A stretch of DNA of 64,000 nt from Myxococcales bacterium (lineage in GTDB: Bacteria; Myxococcota_A; Polyangia; Haliangiales; Haliangiaceae). The stretch lies in the NCBI GenBank assembly GCA_016720595.1, contig JADKKI010000015.1, positions 176,237 through 240,236 on the forward strand, read 5' to 3'. Position numbers and translations under genes: made by a program. Of this stretch, positions 1-10,242 are shown piece by piece; position 1 is the stretch's first letter; the number at the start of each line of letters is the position of its first letter. Below the pieces are notes generated by a model. The model had not been told where the DNA came from. It saw nothing but the letters and a program-made list of their open reading frames with translations, and did not search any database.

Positions 1-1
1 C

Positions 2-406
2 TGGGTGATGATCCTGCTCGCGTGCGCGGTCGTGGTGCAGCTCGTCGCGTTCGCGCTGCGGCCGCTGCGCCGCTCCCTCACGCTGCGGCACCTGCGGCGG
101 CCGTTCTGGACCGAGACGGTCGATCAGCGGGTCTCGAACTCGTGGCAGCTCGCGCTCGTCGGCCTGCGCGACGCCGGCTGGCGGGTGACGTCGAGCGAAG
201 GGCCCCGCGAGTTCGCGCAACGCACGCAGATCGAGGGGCTCGAGCGCTGCGCGACGATCCTCGAGCGCGCGCGACACGGGCTCGGGGTCGATGCCACGGA
301 TCTCGCGGAGATGAGCGCCTCGGCCGATGCCGCGTATCGCTCGGCCCGCGCTCCCCTCGGGCCGATGTCCCGGGCGGCCGCCGCAGTGCGCTGGCCTCTG
401 ACGTGA
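2..406 (+). CDS. C-terminal part of a membrane protein, DUF4129-like tail
   Basis: The frame is open from the left edge and stops with TGA at 404-406, so the gene begins before the window. The visible 134 residues start inside a hydrophobic helix (WVMILLACAVVVQLV), followed by a basic stretch and a soluble helical region. The pattern of a Trp-rich helix, a basic R-x-R region, G-W-R-V-T, R-E-F-A-x-R, and a final R-W-P-L resembles the C-terminal DUF4129 segment at the end of bacterial transglutaminase-like membrane proteins. I infer it is the cytoplasmic tail of such a protein. The transglutaminase core is not in the window, so this cannot be confirmed. The next gene, on the same strand, starts 53 bp downstream. 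Confidence 0.6.
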   Translation, partial: WVMILLACAVVVQLVAFALRPLRRSLTLRHLRRPFWTETVDQRVSNSWQLALVGLRDAGWRVTSSEGPREFAQRTQIEGLERCATILERARHGLGVDATDLAEMSASADAAYRSARAPLGPMSRAAAAVRWPLT

Positions 407-459
407 GCTGTGGGCCCGGGCTATAGACCCGGCCCCGCGCTCGGGCGTTACTACCCGGG

Positions 460-1983
460 ATGAACAAGCTAGGGGTCTGTCTCGGCGCAGCCGCGTGCAT
501 CGCGGTCGCCAGTGCGGGAGCCGCGCACGCGTTCTGCGGCTTCTACGTGAGTGGTTCGGGCGCGAAGCTGTCCAACGATGCGACCCAGGTCGTGTTGATG
601 CGCGAGGGCACACGCACCGTGCTGTCGATGCAGAACGACTACAAGGGTCCGCTCGAGGACTTCGCGATGGTCGTGCCGGTGCCGGTCGTCCTCAAGGAGG
701 CCGACGTCAAGACGCTGCCGCGCACCGTGTTCTCGAACACCGACTCGCTCGGCTCGCCGCGGCTCGTCGAGTACTGGGAGGAGGATCCGTGTCCTGATCC
801 GCGGCCGCGGACCGCGATGGCGAGCCGCGCGTACGGCGCCAGCATGGAGATGGCGGACGACAAGTCGGCCGAGCCGATGAAGAAGCAGACGGTCAAGATC
901 GAGGCGAAGTTCGATGTCGCCGAGTACAAGATCCTGATCCTCTCGGCCACCGAGGCCGCGGGCCTCGAGACCTGGCTCAACCAGAACGGCTACAAGATCC
1001 CGAAGGACGCCGAGCCCCTGTTGCGGCCGTACGTCGAGGCCGGGAGCAAGTTCTTCGTCGCGAAGGTCGATCCGAAGAAGGTGACGATGGAGGGCAACCA
1101 CGCCGCCCTCTCGCCGCTGCGGTTCCACTACGACAGCGAGGACTTCGCGCTGCCGATCCGCCTCGGCATGGCGAACAGCTCGGGCAAGCAGGACCTGATC
1201 GTCAACATCATCTCCGCCGACAAGCGCTACGAGGTCGCGAACTACAAGAACGTGTTCATCCCGACCAACTTCGACGTCAAGCCCGCCGTGAAGACCCGGT
1301 TCGCCGAGTTCTACGCGGCGCTGTTCGACAAGACCATCGAGGCGAACCCGGGCGCGGTGGTCACCGAGTACGCGTGGACCGCGGTGCCGAACTACCACTG
1401 CGATCCGTGCACCGACGCCGACATCTCGAACCCCGATCTGATGACGCTCGGCGGCGACATCGTCGGTGGCCAGATCGCGAGCGGCAACTTCGTGCTGACG
1501 CGCCTCCACGCCCGCTACGGCAAGGGCGACATGAAGGACGACCTGCGGTTCCGCGAGGGCAAGCCGGTCACCGGTGGCCGCGAGCAGTGGAGCAAGCAGG
1601 GCCTCGAGTACGGCGCCGCGCCGTCGACGCAGAACTTCTTCCAGGCCCGCTATGCCGTGCGCCACTGGTGGACGGGCCCGGTCAAGTGCAAGAACCCGCA
1701 GCGCGGCGTGTGGGGCGGTCCGCCGGACGGCAACTACCAGCCGACGCTCGCGGCCGGCAAGCTCGCGTTCGCGCCGCGCGGCAAGCTCGCCGTTGCGTCC
1801 ATGGTCAACCGCGACCTCTGGGAGATCGGCCTCAAGCGCCAGCGCACCGCGCCGGCCCCCGCGCCCGGTCCGACGGCCACGCCGCCGAAGCCGAGCGGCG
1901 TCAAGGCGATGGGCTTCGGCGCGCTCGGCACGCTGCTGCTCCTCGGCCTCGGCGTGACGATCGCGCGCCGCCGCCGCGTCTGA
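460..1983 (+). CDS. DUF2330 domain exported protein with C-terminal membrane anchor
   Basis: This 507-residue protein starts with a classic signal peptide (MNKLGVCLGAAACIAV..., likely cut after AHA near residue 24). Mature residues begin F-C-G-F-Y-V-S-G. The next part (N-D-A-T-Q-V-V-L-M-R, then D-F-A-M-V-V-P-V-P) is the hallmark start of DUF2330, a family common in myxobacteria and of unknown function. Cysteines occur in a C-x2-C pair (CDPC) near residue 313. After a Pro/Ala-rich linker the protein ends with a hydrophobic helix and RRRR. This is like a MYXO-CTERM anchor, although the usual Cys before the helix is missing. The ATG was chosen because it opens the signal peptide directly. A convergent gene and an intervening hairpin lie downstream. 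Family assignment is by recall of the motif. Confidence 0.85.
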   Translation: MNKLGVCLGAAACIAVASAGAAHAFCGFYVSGSGAKLSNDATQVVLMREGTRTVLSMQNDYKGPLEDFAMVVPVPVVLKEADVKTLPRTVFSNTDSLGSPRLVEYWEEDPCPDPRPRTAMASRAYGASMEMADDKSAEPMKKQTVKIEAKFDVAEYKILILSATEAAGLETWLNQNGYKIPKDAEPLLRPYVEAGSKFFVAKVDPKKVTMEGNHAALSPLRFHYDSEDFALPIRLGMANSSGKQDLIVNIISADKRYEVANYKNVFIPTNFDVKPAVKTRFAEFYAALFDKTIEANPGAVVTEYAWTAVPNYHCDPCTDADISNPDLMTLGGDIVGGQIASGNFVLTRLHARYGKGDMKDDLRFREGKPVTGGREQWSKQGLEYGAAPSTQNFFQARYAVRHWWTGPVKCKNPQRGVWGGPPDGNYQPTLAAGKLAFAPRGKLAVASMVNRDLWEIGLKRQRTAPAPAPGPTATPPKPSGVKAMGFGALGTLLLLGLGVTIARRRRV

Positions 1984-1987
1984 GCAC

Positions 1988-2012
1988 GGAACAGGGGTCT
2001 GACCCCTGTTCC
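1988..2012. terminator. Perfect REP-like palindrome between convergent genes
   Basis: GGAACAGGGG and CCCCTGTTCC form a perfect 10-bp stem around the 5-base loop TCTGA. It lies 4 bp after the DUF2330 stop codon and 4 bp before the stop codon of the convergent gene. There is no clear U-tract, so it may act as a bidirectional terminator or transcript-end protector. The sequence resembles GGGGTC-type REP palindromes scattered in many environmental genomes, which is recall rather than a search result. No second copy was noticed in the window. Confidence 0.6.
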
Positions 2013-2016
2013 AGCC

Positions 2017-2925
2017 TCACGGGCAGGTCGCGATCTCCTTGGTGGTCGTGATGCTCGGAGCGCCGGTCGGTGGGACCGAGATCCACACCACCTTCCACGC
2101 CTCCTCGTGCCACACGGCGGCGATGGTCTTGGCGTCGACGCGGGCAGCCTGCAGACCGAGGAGGACGCCGTCGGCGAGCTGCAGCGTACCGAGCTGCTTC
2201 GCCGTCACTGGATCGAGGACCGTGAGGATCGCGTCGGAGTCGTCGGGGATGATCGCGACCCGCTTGGCGTCGAGCGCGAGCGGCTTGCCGGCCGGGAACC
2301 AGTCTCCCTTGGTGGCTCCGCTCGCGTCGATGACGGCGGCCATGGCGCACGGCCCGGCGCAGTCGGCCCAGTTGGCGATCAGTAGATCTCCTGCGACGTC
2401 GACGCCCGTACTGCCGGGCGGTACGTCGGACCTCTTCGCGTACTCGCGTGGCGGCGTGAGCACCAGCGCCTTGTCATCACGAACGCTCCACGGCTTGCCT
2501 TGGATCACCACGACCTCGAGGTTCGTGGTCGGATGCGGGACGGCGTCGCGGTCGAAGCTTCCGCCGCCTTCGCCGTTCTTCGTGTCCACACCAGCGATCG
2601 CGGCGGTGAGGTTCTTGCCGAGCTTGACGCACGTCTTACCCATGCATGCCGACAGCTTCCCACCCTTGCCGCGGACCTTGGCAGCGGGCGCCGGTGCCGA
2701 GGCCGCGGGTGGGCGGACCTTGCGTGGCCCACGCTTCGAAGAGACGGCGATGCAGCGCTCCGGCTTGTCGTCCTCGATGAAGCACGTGATCACATCGGCG
2801 CCCACCGCAGCGACGCGGAACGTGTTCGCGGATGACGGCACGCAGAGCGGTGCCGGCTTCCCGGCAGGCTGCGCGAGCGCGAGGCTGGCCGGCGCGAGGA
2901 TCGACAACACGAGCCCGAGCTTCAT
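2017..2925 (-). CDS. Exported protein of unknown function
   Basis: This 302-residue protein opens with a clear signal peptide (MKLGLVLSILAPASLALA-QP). I chose the ATG at 2925 rather than longer upstream starts because it places the signal peptide at the N terminus. The mature part has several cysteines (C-M-G-K-T-C, A-D-C-A-G-P-C), a Pro/Ala-rich stretch near residue 70-80, and a C-terminal half of short beta-like blades (V-A-G-D-L-L-I-A-N, V-L-D-P-V-T-A-K-Q, K-V-V-W-I-S-V). This suggests a small propeller-like periplasmic protein. I do not recognise a named family. It converges on the DUF2330 gene with a hairpin between them. Confidence 0.75.
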   Translation of the reverse strand: MKLGLVLSILAPASLALAQPAGKPAPLCVPSSANTFRVAAVGADVITCFIEDDKPERCIAVSSKRGPRKVRPPAASAPAPAAKVRGKGGKLSACMGKTCVKLGKNLTAAIAGVDTKNGEGGGSFDRDAVPHPTTNLEVVVIQGKPWSVRDDKALVLTPPREYAKRSDVPPGSTGVDVAGDLLIANWADCAGPCAMAAVIDASGATKGDWFPAGKPLALDAKRVAIIPDDSDAILTVLDPVTAKQLGTLQLADGVLLGLQAARVDAKTIAAVWHEEAWKVVWISVPPTGAPSITTTKEIATCP

Positions 2926-3010
2926 CTGGCGCTGGTAACACGCAGCACGGTGCCATGCACTGCAATCTTGGCGCGCCGCAGGCCGACCCCGGTGGGGTAC
3001 GGTCCCAGCC

Positions 3011-3776
3011 GTGGCTGATTGGTGGAACAAGCTCTGGCGCAAGGGCAAGGAGGGAGGTCGCGGGGGCAGGGAGGGGGTGGCGCCTGGGATCCGTTCGGCG
3101 TCGAGCTCCTGATTCGATCACGCAGACCGATGGCGAGTCGGTCGCAGCTTTGGGGGCCTTGCCATCGTCCCGCATGTTGTGCGATCCGGTTGCCATGCGG
3201 GTCTCCCTCAAGGCCTGCTGTTAGGTATGGAATGTTGGGCGGTGGGTCGGAGAGCGACCCTCGTCATATGGTATGGCGGCCTCAGATCTTTGGAGCAGTC
3301 CCTCAGGCGTTCGTGGTTGCTGCGTTGCGCGCTGCGCGAGAGCTGCTGTGCACGGTGCGGCGATGTCGGCAGCCGCTCTGTGCCTTCCCGATGTTCGGCA
3401 AGATCATCTTCTGCGCGCAGTCGGCACGCATTCCGCATCTCCGGTCAGATTACGGGAGGACCTCGAGGCACCGTCGCCAGCGGGGGATCGCGCTGCACGG
3501 GTTGTTCGCGGCGAAAAGCGCTAGGTTCCGCCGGTGTGAAGGCATGTTAGGGTTCGGTTCGGGGGGGGTGTCGCTGGGAATGGATTCGACGGGGGTGGGG
3601 TGCGTTGGCCGTGGAGGGAGTCACTGGAGCCACGGGCGGCCACGCCGCTAGTGGCGCGCTGGCACCTGCGGGCAAGGGATGGAGCGGGCGGACCTTGGCG
3701 TCACAGGCGCGCGCTCGATATCGCGAAGCGCGAGGGCAAGGCCGACGTCGTCGCCTGGCTCGTGAGCCAGCGCTAG
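3011..3776 (+). pseudogene. Decayed ankyrin-like gene, multiple frame breaks
   Basis: A GTG at 3011 opens a plausible protein start (MADWWNKLWRKGKEGGR) that stops after 33 codons at 3110-3112. Protein-like pieces then continue in other frames: D-P-F-G-V-E-L-L near 3090-3115 and T-D-G-E-S-V-A-A-L-G-A-L near 3125-3165. The last segment, 3711-3776, reads A-L-D-I-A-K-R-E-G-K-A-D-V-V-A-W-L, the typical end of an ankyrin repeat, and stops with TAG. The middle (about 3220-3640) is less G+C-rich than the neighbours, has a run of eight or more G near 3557, and shows no recognisable product in any frame. I read this as one degenerate gene, possibly with inserted foreign sequence. Two unrelated fragments are the alternative. 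Confidence 0.4.
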
Positions 3777-3797
3777 TGGCTAGCAAGGTAGCGAACC

Positions 3798-4277
3798 ATG
3801 GCAGGTCACATCTACATCCACTGCCGATCGGCAGAGATGATCACGTACGGCCGGATCATCCGGCTGATGGCCGAGGGCTACTTCGGCTCCTCCACGCACG
3901 TCAATCCGCCCAACCGAGGCGAGGCCTCGGCGCGCACCGACTGGACCAGCTTCGAGATCTTCTGGGCCGGCAAGGATCACCGCCCGATCTACGTCGAGCG
4001 GATCACCGATCCGAAGCTGCTGGAGGCCCTCGCGACCGAGGTCGCGGAGAAGTTCGAGGACAACAAGGTCGAGGACAAGCACGGCATCGTCGCGCGCGTC
4101 CGCGCGTCTCGCCAGACGTTCCACTTCGAGTACGGCGAGCTGACGGAGGTCGCGTGGGAGATGCTCGACGACGCCGAGATGCATCTCGCGACGCACCTCG
4201 ACGGCATCATCGAGTCGATCGAAGGCTTCTGGACCGAGGAGCTCGATCCGCTCGTCGCCTGGAAGCCAGAGAAGTAA
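3798..4277 (+). CDS. Conserved-looking small protein of unknown function
   Basis: The protein has 159 residues, with no signal peptide or membrane helix. It starts MAGHIYIHCRSAEM and is rich in acidic residues (E-V-A-E-K-F-E-D-N-K-V-E-D-K). It has the mixed alpha/beta look of a compact cytosolic protein, with aromatic motifs D-W-T-S-F-E-I-F-W near the middle and G-F-W-T-E-E-L-D-P-L near the end. Codon use fits the real genes nearby. I do not recognise the family. It sits alone between the decayed ankyrin-like gene and the convergent DUF779 gene, with only 10 bp between the two stop codons and no obvious terminator. Confidence 0.7.
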   Translation: MAGHIYIHCRSAEMITYGRIIRLMAEGYFGSSTHVNPPNRGEASARTDWTSFEIFWAGKDHRPIYVERITDPKLLEALATEVAEKFEDNKVEDKHGIVARVRASRQTFHFEYGELTEVAWEMLDDAEMHLATHLDGIIESIEGFWTEELDPLVAWKPEK

Positions 4278-4287
4278 GACCAGCGCG

Positions 4288-4614
4288 TCAGGGGACCGCG
4301 CAGACCTCGGAGCGGATCAGGAACCGTACGCCATCGGGCGCCTCGATCGAGAACCCGGCGCCGCGGCCGGGCACGAGGTCGAGCGTGAGCTGCGTGTGCT
4401 TCCACAGCTCGTACTGATCGCCGCCCATGTAGAACGGCTGGCCGCCGACCTCGCCGAGCAGCACGTCGCGCGCGCCGAGGAGGAACTCGCCGCGCTGGTA
4501 GCACATCGGGGCGCTGCCATCGCAGCAGCCGCCCGATTGATGGAACATCAACGGTCCGAACCGCGCGACCAGGTCGGCGATCTTGGCGAGCGCAGACGTG
4601 GTCGCGTCGATCAT
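4288..4614 (-). CDS. DUF779 protein, aldehyde dehydrogenase partner
   Basis: This 108-residue protein carries the DUF779 signature H-Q-S-G-G-C-C-D-G-S near residues 25-34, followed by P-M-C-Y and W-K-H-T-Q-L-T-L-D. DUF779 genes are usually found immediately beside ExaC/AcoD-type aldehyde dehydrogenases. Their biochemical role is not established; the clustered Cys and His residues suggest metal or thiol chemistry. Here it follows the dehydrogenase with a single base between stop and start, so the two are almost surely translated from one message controlled by the sigma-54 promoter upstream of the dehydrogenase. Confidence 0.88.
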   Translation of the reverse strand: MIDATTSALAKIADLVARFGPLMFHQSGGCCDGSAPMCYQRGEFLLGARDVLLGEVGGQPFYMGGDQYELWKHTQLTLDLVPGRGAGFSIEAPDGVRFLIRSEVCAVP

Positions 4615-4615
4615 C

Positions 4616-6136
<1,521 letters not shown>

Positions 6137-6164
6137 GTGGTGCTCTCCTTGGCCGGTCCCTCGT

Positions 6165-6179
6165 GCAAGGGGGCCGCCA
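6165..6179 (-). promoter_or_regulatory. Sigma-54 (-24/-12) promoter for aldehyde dehydrogenase operon
   Basis: On the minus strand the sequence reads TGGCGGCCCCCTTGC. This matches the sigma-54 consensus TGGCAC-N5-TTGC, with the invariant GG and GC separated by exactly 10 bases. Transcription would start near 6153, about 17 bases before the ATG, leaving room for the GGAGAG ribosome site. An AcoR-type sigma-54 activator is encoded divergently next door, which supports the call. The -24 element deviates from consensus at two positions. Confidence 0.7.
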
Positions 6180-6225
6180 CCACGCCAGGTCTGCGGACTC
6201 CCGGTGCCGCGCCGCGTCGAGGTGG

Positions 6226-6251
6226 AGCGAAACGAGACAGCTTGTTTCGCT
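6226..6251. promoter_or_regulatory. Palindromic upstream activator site for the AcoR-type regulator
   Basis: AGCGAAAC and GTTTCGCT form a perfect 8-bp inverted repeat with a 10-base spacer. The centre lies about 85 bp upstream of the predicted sigma-54 transcription start, the usual distance for enhancer-binding proteins. It also sits in the leader of the divergent activator gene, so it could serve autoregulation. Binding by this activator is inferred from position and symmetry only. Confidence 0.55.
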
Positions 6252-6315
6252 ACAATGACTCGCCCTGGGACGATGGGCGCTTGCGCTGGACCGTCGAGGC
6301 GCCCACGCTCCGAGG

Positions 6316-8235
6316 GTGAGCGAGCTCCTGATCCTGCCGGACGTTGGAGCGACCGCCTGGGATCTGTTCCAGGCCGGCGGCGTGCCGCAGGTCGAGGGCG
6401 AGTTACTCGCATGCTGGACCCGCGCGCGCGCCCTGGGCGCACCGATCGAAGGTGCTCGGCTCGAAGATCACCTGCTCCGCGGCGATGCGCTGCGGCTCCA
6501 CGCTGGCCACGTCGAGCTGGTCGCCGCGATCGGTGACGCGGTCCTCGATCGCGCCACCGCCCGGGTCGCCGACCGTGACTTCCTGCTCCTGCTCGCGGAT
6601 GCCGACGGTGTGGTCGTCAACACGCGCGGAGGGGGCGGCTTCGAGGAGACGGCGCGGGCGCTGCGCTTGATCGAGGGTGCCTCGTGGAGCGAGCGCGATC
6701 GTGGAACCAACGCGATCGGTACCGCCGCGGCGGCCAATCGCGCGGTCGCCGTCCACGGGCATGCCCACTTCGGCCACAGCTATCGCGACCTGGTCTGCTA
6801 TGCGGCGCCGATCCGCGGCATCGATGGCACCCCGATCGCGGTGCTCGATGCCACGGCTCATCTCGCGAGCGCCGACGAGAACGTGCGCCAGGTGATCCTC
6901 CGCGCGGCCACCGCGCTCGAGGAGCTGCTGCGGCTCCAGGCCTATGCGGCCGCCGGGGTGTCGATCACCCGCGTGCTCGGCCGGAGCGTCGAGAGGATGC
7001 GCGATCCCGCGCTGGTGATCGAAGCACCGGGACGGATCCTCCGCGGCAACCCCGCCGCGGCCGCCGTCTGTCACGGCGAGCTCGCGGGCCGCGAACCGGA
7101 AGGCGTTCTGGGCCTCACCTGGCCGGCGCTGGTCGCCGAGGCCCTGGCGCCCACGGTGGGCGGGATCCCCGTCGAGCTCGGACGGCCCGAAGATCGTCGC
7201 GCGTATCGCCTTCGAGTCGAGCCGATCGCCGCACCCGGCGGCGCCGTGATCGCGGTGATGGTGGTGCTCGAGCCCGGTCGCCTCGCACCGCGCACCCTCG
7301 CCGCGGTCGCCACGCGCACGGTCGGGCCGGTCGAGGATGCGTTCTCGCCGATCTTCGCCGAGGATGCCGCCGTCCAGAGTGCGATCGCCTGGAGCCGCCG
7401 GCTCGCCACCAGCGAACTCCCGGTGATGCTGCTCGCGGAGACCGGCGCGGGCAAGGAGCTGTTCGCGCGCGCGCTCCACCTCGCGAGCGCTCGCGCTGCC
7501 GGCCCGCTCCACGCGATCAACTGCGGCGCGCTTGCCTCGTCGCTGCTCGAGACGGAGCTGTTCGGGTATGCCCCGGGCGCGTTCACCGGCGCCGAGCGCG
7601 GTGGGCGCACCGGGCTGTTTCACGCCGCGCGGGGCGGCACGCTGTTCCTCGACGAGGTCGCGGAGATGTCGCCCGCGATGCAGGCGACCCTGCTGCGGGT
7701 GATCGAGACCAACACGTTCCGTCGCGTCGGAGACACGCGCCTCGAGCGCACCGATGTCCGTGTGATCTGCGCGACCTGCCGTGATCTCGCCGCGATGGTC
7801 GAGGCCGGCACGTTCCGCCAGGACCTCTACTACCGCCTGAAGGGCGCTACGGTGCGGATCCCGGCGCTGCGCGAGCGCACCGATGTGCTCGCCCTGGCCG
7901 CACACCTCCTCGGCCCGGGCGCGGTGCTGGCGCCGGCCGCCGCCATCGCGATCGCGCGCCACGGCTGGCCGGGCAACGTGCGCGAGCTCAAGTCCACGCT
8001 CGCGGTCGCGCAGCTCCAGGCCGACGGCGCGGCGTGGATCGAGCTCGAACACCTGCCGCCGGAGCTCGCGGCTGTCTCGGCGCCCTCGGCCACCGGCGCA
8101 CTGGACGTCATGGAGCGCGAGACGCTCCACAAGGTGATCGCCGAGTCCGCCGGCAACCTCAGCGTGGCGGCGCGCCGCCTCGGGATCGCGCGGAGCACGC
8201 TGTACCGCATGCTGCGCCGCCACCGTTCCACATGA
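6316..8235 (+). CDS. Sigma-54-dependent activator, AcoR-like
   Basis: This 639-residue enhancer-binding protein is divergent from the aldehyde dehydrogenase operon it most likely controls. The N-terminal half (about 1-330) resembles the GAF-type sensory region of AcoR proteins, including [11 protein letters not shown] near residue 130. The central AAA+ domain has Walker A as A-E-T-G-A-G-K-E near 374, the sigma-54 contact loop G-A-F-T-G-A near 422, and L-F-L-D-E-V as Walker B. The C terminus carries a Fis-type helix-turn-helix ([18 protein letters not shown]). It starts with GTG. The inducer is unknown; in the family it is often an aldehyde, acetoin or alcohol. Confidence 0.92.
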   Translation: MSELLILPDVGATAWDLFQAGGVPQVEGELLACWTRARALGAPIEGARLEDHLLRGDALRLHAGHVELVAAIGDAVLDRATARVADRDFLLLLADADGVVVNTRGGGGFEETARALRLIEGASWSERDRGTNAIGTAAAANRAVAVHGHAHFGHSYRDLVCYAAPIRGIDGTPIAVLDATAHLASADENVRQVILRAATALEELLRLQAYAAAGVSITRVLGRSVERMRDPALVIEAPGRILRGNPAAAAVCHGELAGREPEGVLGLTWPALVAEALAPTVGGIPVELGRPEDRRAYRLRVEPIAAPGGAVIAVMVVLEPGRLAPRTLAAVATRTVGPVEDAFSPIFAEDAAVQSAIAWSRRLATSELPVMLLAETGAGKELFARALHLASARAAGPLHAINCGALASSLLETELFGYAPGAFTGAERGGRTGLFHAARGGTLFLDEVAEMSPAMQATLLRVIETNTFRRVGDTRLERTDVRVICATCRDLAAMVEAGTFRQDLYYRLKGATVRIPALRERTDVLALAAHLLGPGAVLAPAAAIAIARHGWPGNVRELKSTLAVAQLQADGAAWIELEHLPPELAAVSAPSATGALDVMERETLHKVIAESAGNLSVAARRLGIARSTLYRMLRRHRST

Positions 8236-8262
8236 TCCGCCGGTGAGGTAGCGTCGGGGGCC

Positions 8263-10236
8263 GTGCGAGCCATCGACAAGGTCCTGATTGCGAACCGCGG
8301 AGAGATCGCCCTGCGCGTGATGCGTACGTGCAAGGCGATGGGCATCGCGACCGTCGCGGTGTTCTCCGATGCCGATGCCGACGCGCCGTACGTGCGGTTC
8401 GCAGACGAGGCGGTCCGGATCGGCCCCGCGCCCGCCCGCGAGAGCTATCTGGTGATCAACGCGCTGCTCGACGCGGCGCGGGTCACCGGCGCGAGCGCGA
8501 TCCACCCGGGGTACGGCTTCCTGTCCGAGAACGCGGCGTTCGCCGACGCGGTGACCGAGGCGGGCCTCGTGTTCATCGGCCCGCCGGCCTCCGTGATCGG
8601 CAAGCTCGGCAGCAAGCAGCAGGCGAAGCGGATCGCGAAGGCCGCGGGTGTACCCACGGTCCCCGGCTACGAGGGTGATGATCAATCGGCGAGCGCGCTG
8701 CTGGCGGCGAGCAAGACGATCGGCTATCCGCTGCTCGTCAAGGCGAGCGCGGGTGGCGGCGGCAAGGGCATGCGGATCGTCCGCGCCGAGGCCGAGCTCG
8801 CCGAGGCGCTCGAGCGTGCGCGCGGCGAGGCGCTGTCCGCGTTCGGCGACGACACGCTGCTGCTCGAGAAGTACGTCGAGCGGCCGCGGCACATCGAGAT
8901 CCAGATCCTCGGCGATCAGCACGGCAAGGTCGTGCACGTGTGGGAGCGCGAGTGCTCGATCCAGCGCCGCCACCAGAAGGTGATCGAGGAGGCGCCATCG
9001 GTGGCGCTCGATGCCGCGAAGCGCGCGGCGATGGGCAAGGCGGCGGTCGAGCTCGGCGTGGCCGTCGGGTACGTCGGCGCGGGCACCGTGGAGTTCATCG
9101 CGGACCAGGCCGGGAACTTCTACTTCCTCGAGGTCAACACGCGGCTCCAGGTGGAGCACCCGGTGACGGAGCTGACCACGGGGCTCGATCTGGTGCGCGA
9201 GCAGATCCGGATCGCGCGCGGTGAGCCGCTCGGGTACGACGCAGCACCTCCCCAGCGCGGCGCCGCGATCGAGGTGCGGCTGTGCGCCGAGGATCCCGAG
9301 CGCGACTACCTGCCCACCACCGGGACCTTGTATGCGGTGGACGTCCCCAGCACGATCCGCGCGGACCTCGGCGTCACGGCCGGCACCGAGATCGGGATCC
9401 ACTACGATTCGATGCTCGGCAAGCTGATCGCGTACGCGCCCACCCGGCGCGAGGCGGCCCAGGTGCTGCGCCGCGCGCTCGACGAGCTGTGGATCCCCGG
9501 GCTCGTCACCAACCGCGAGCACCTCGCCCGGATCCTCGCGCACCCGGCGTTCCTCGCCGGCGAGCTCGACACGCACTTCCTCGAGCGGCACGCGGGCGAG
9601 CTCGCCGCGCGGATGCCGGGGCTCGATCGCGTGCGGGTCGCGGTGGTCGCGCTCACGCTCCACGGCATCGCCACGCGGCGAGCCGAGATCCCGGGCACGC
9701 CGCTCGCGCCCACGGGCTGGCGGAACGTTCACGTCGCCGATCAGCAGGTCACGTACACGTACGGCGAGGCCAACAGCGAGGTCGCGCTCGGTTATCGCCC
9801 CACCCCCGAAGGTGGCATCGCGTTCGCGCTCGGCGGCAAGACGACGATCGTGAGCCGGTTCGGGCTCGAGGGCGATCGGCTGTGGTTCGTCGAGGGCGGC
9901 GGCCATCGCCGCACGGCGCGCATCGCGGTGCATGGCGCACGTGCGTGGGTGCAGTCCGAGGGGCTGACCCTCGCGCTCACCGAGCTGCCTCGGTTCCCCG
10001 AGCTGGTCGCGCGCGTGGTGGAAGGCGGCCTGATCGCGCCGATGCCGGGCAAGGTGGTCCGCGTGCTCGTCGATGCGGGCCAGGAGGTCGCGGCCGGCGC
10101 CGCGCTCGTGGTGCTCGAGGCGATGAAGATGGAGCACACCGTCCGCGCCACGGCCGCGGGGACCGTGCGCGCGCTCCACGTCGCGGTCGGTGATCAGGTC
10201 GACACCGATCGGCTGCTCGCGGTCGTGACGGCCTGA
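8263..10236 (+). CDS. Biotin-dependent acyl-CoA carboxylase alpha subunit
   Basis: The 657-residue protein joins a biotin carboxylase and a biotin carrier domain, as in methylcrotonyl-, propionyl- or acetyl-CoA carboxylase alpha chains. It begins K-V-L-I-A-N-R-G-E-I-A, has H-P-G-Y-G-F-L-S-E-N, the ATP-grasp loop G-G-G-G-K-G-M near 165-171, E-C-S-I-Q-R-R-H-Q-K, and E-V-N-T-R-L-Q-V-E-H. The biotin site E-A-M-K-M-E-H is near residue 620. The beta (carboxyltransferase) subunit is not in the window, so the acyl-CoA substrate cannot be fixed. Length and order best fit a methylcrotonyl- or propionyl-type alpha chain. It starts with GTG, 27 bp after the activator gene, and may be co-transcribed with it and with the next gene, 6 bp downstream. 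Confidence 0.93.
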   Translation: MRAIDKVLIANRGEIALRVMRTCKAMGIATVAVFSDADADAPYVRFADEAVRIGPAPARESYLVINALLDAARVTGASAIHPGYGFLSENAAFADAVTEAGLVFIGPPASVIGKLGSKQQAKRIAKAAGVPTVPGYEGDDQSASALLAASKTIGYPLLVKASAGGGGKGMRIVRAEAELAEALERARGEALSAFGDDTLLLEKYVERPRHIEIQILGDQHGKVVHVWERECSIQRRHQKVIEEAPSVALDAAKRAAMGKAAVELGVAVGYVGAGTVEFIADQAGNFYFLEVNTRLQVEHPVTELTTGLDLVREQIRIARGEPLGYDAAPPQRGAAIEVRLCAEDPERDYLPTTGTLYAVDVPSTIRADLGVTAGTEIGIHYDSMLGKLIAYAPTRREAAQVLRRALDELWIPGLVTNREHLARILAHPAFLAGELDTHFLERHAGELAARMPGLDRVRVAVVALTLHGIATRRAEIPGTPLAPTGWRNVHVADQQVTYTYGEANSEVALGYRPTPEGGIAFALGGKTTIVSRFGLEGDRLWFVEGGGHRRTARIAVHGARAWVQSEGLTLALTELPRFPELVARVVEGGLIAPMPGKVVRVLVDAGQEVAAGAALVVLEAMKMEHTVRATAAGTVRALHVAVGDQVDTDRLLAVVTA

Positions 10237-10242
10237 CCGGCG

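Noticed and set aside
3220..3640. Insertion sequence within the decayed gene
   Set aside because: No transposase fragment, terminal inverted repeats or target duplication could be seen, so only atypical sequence is reported.
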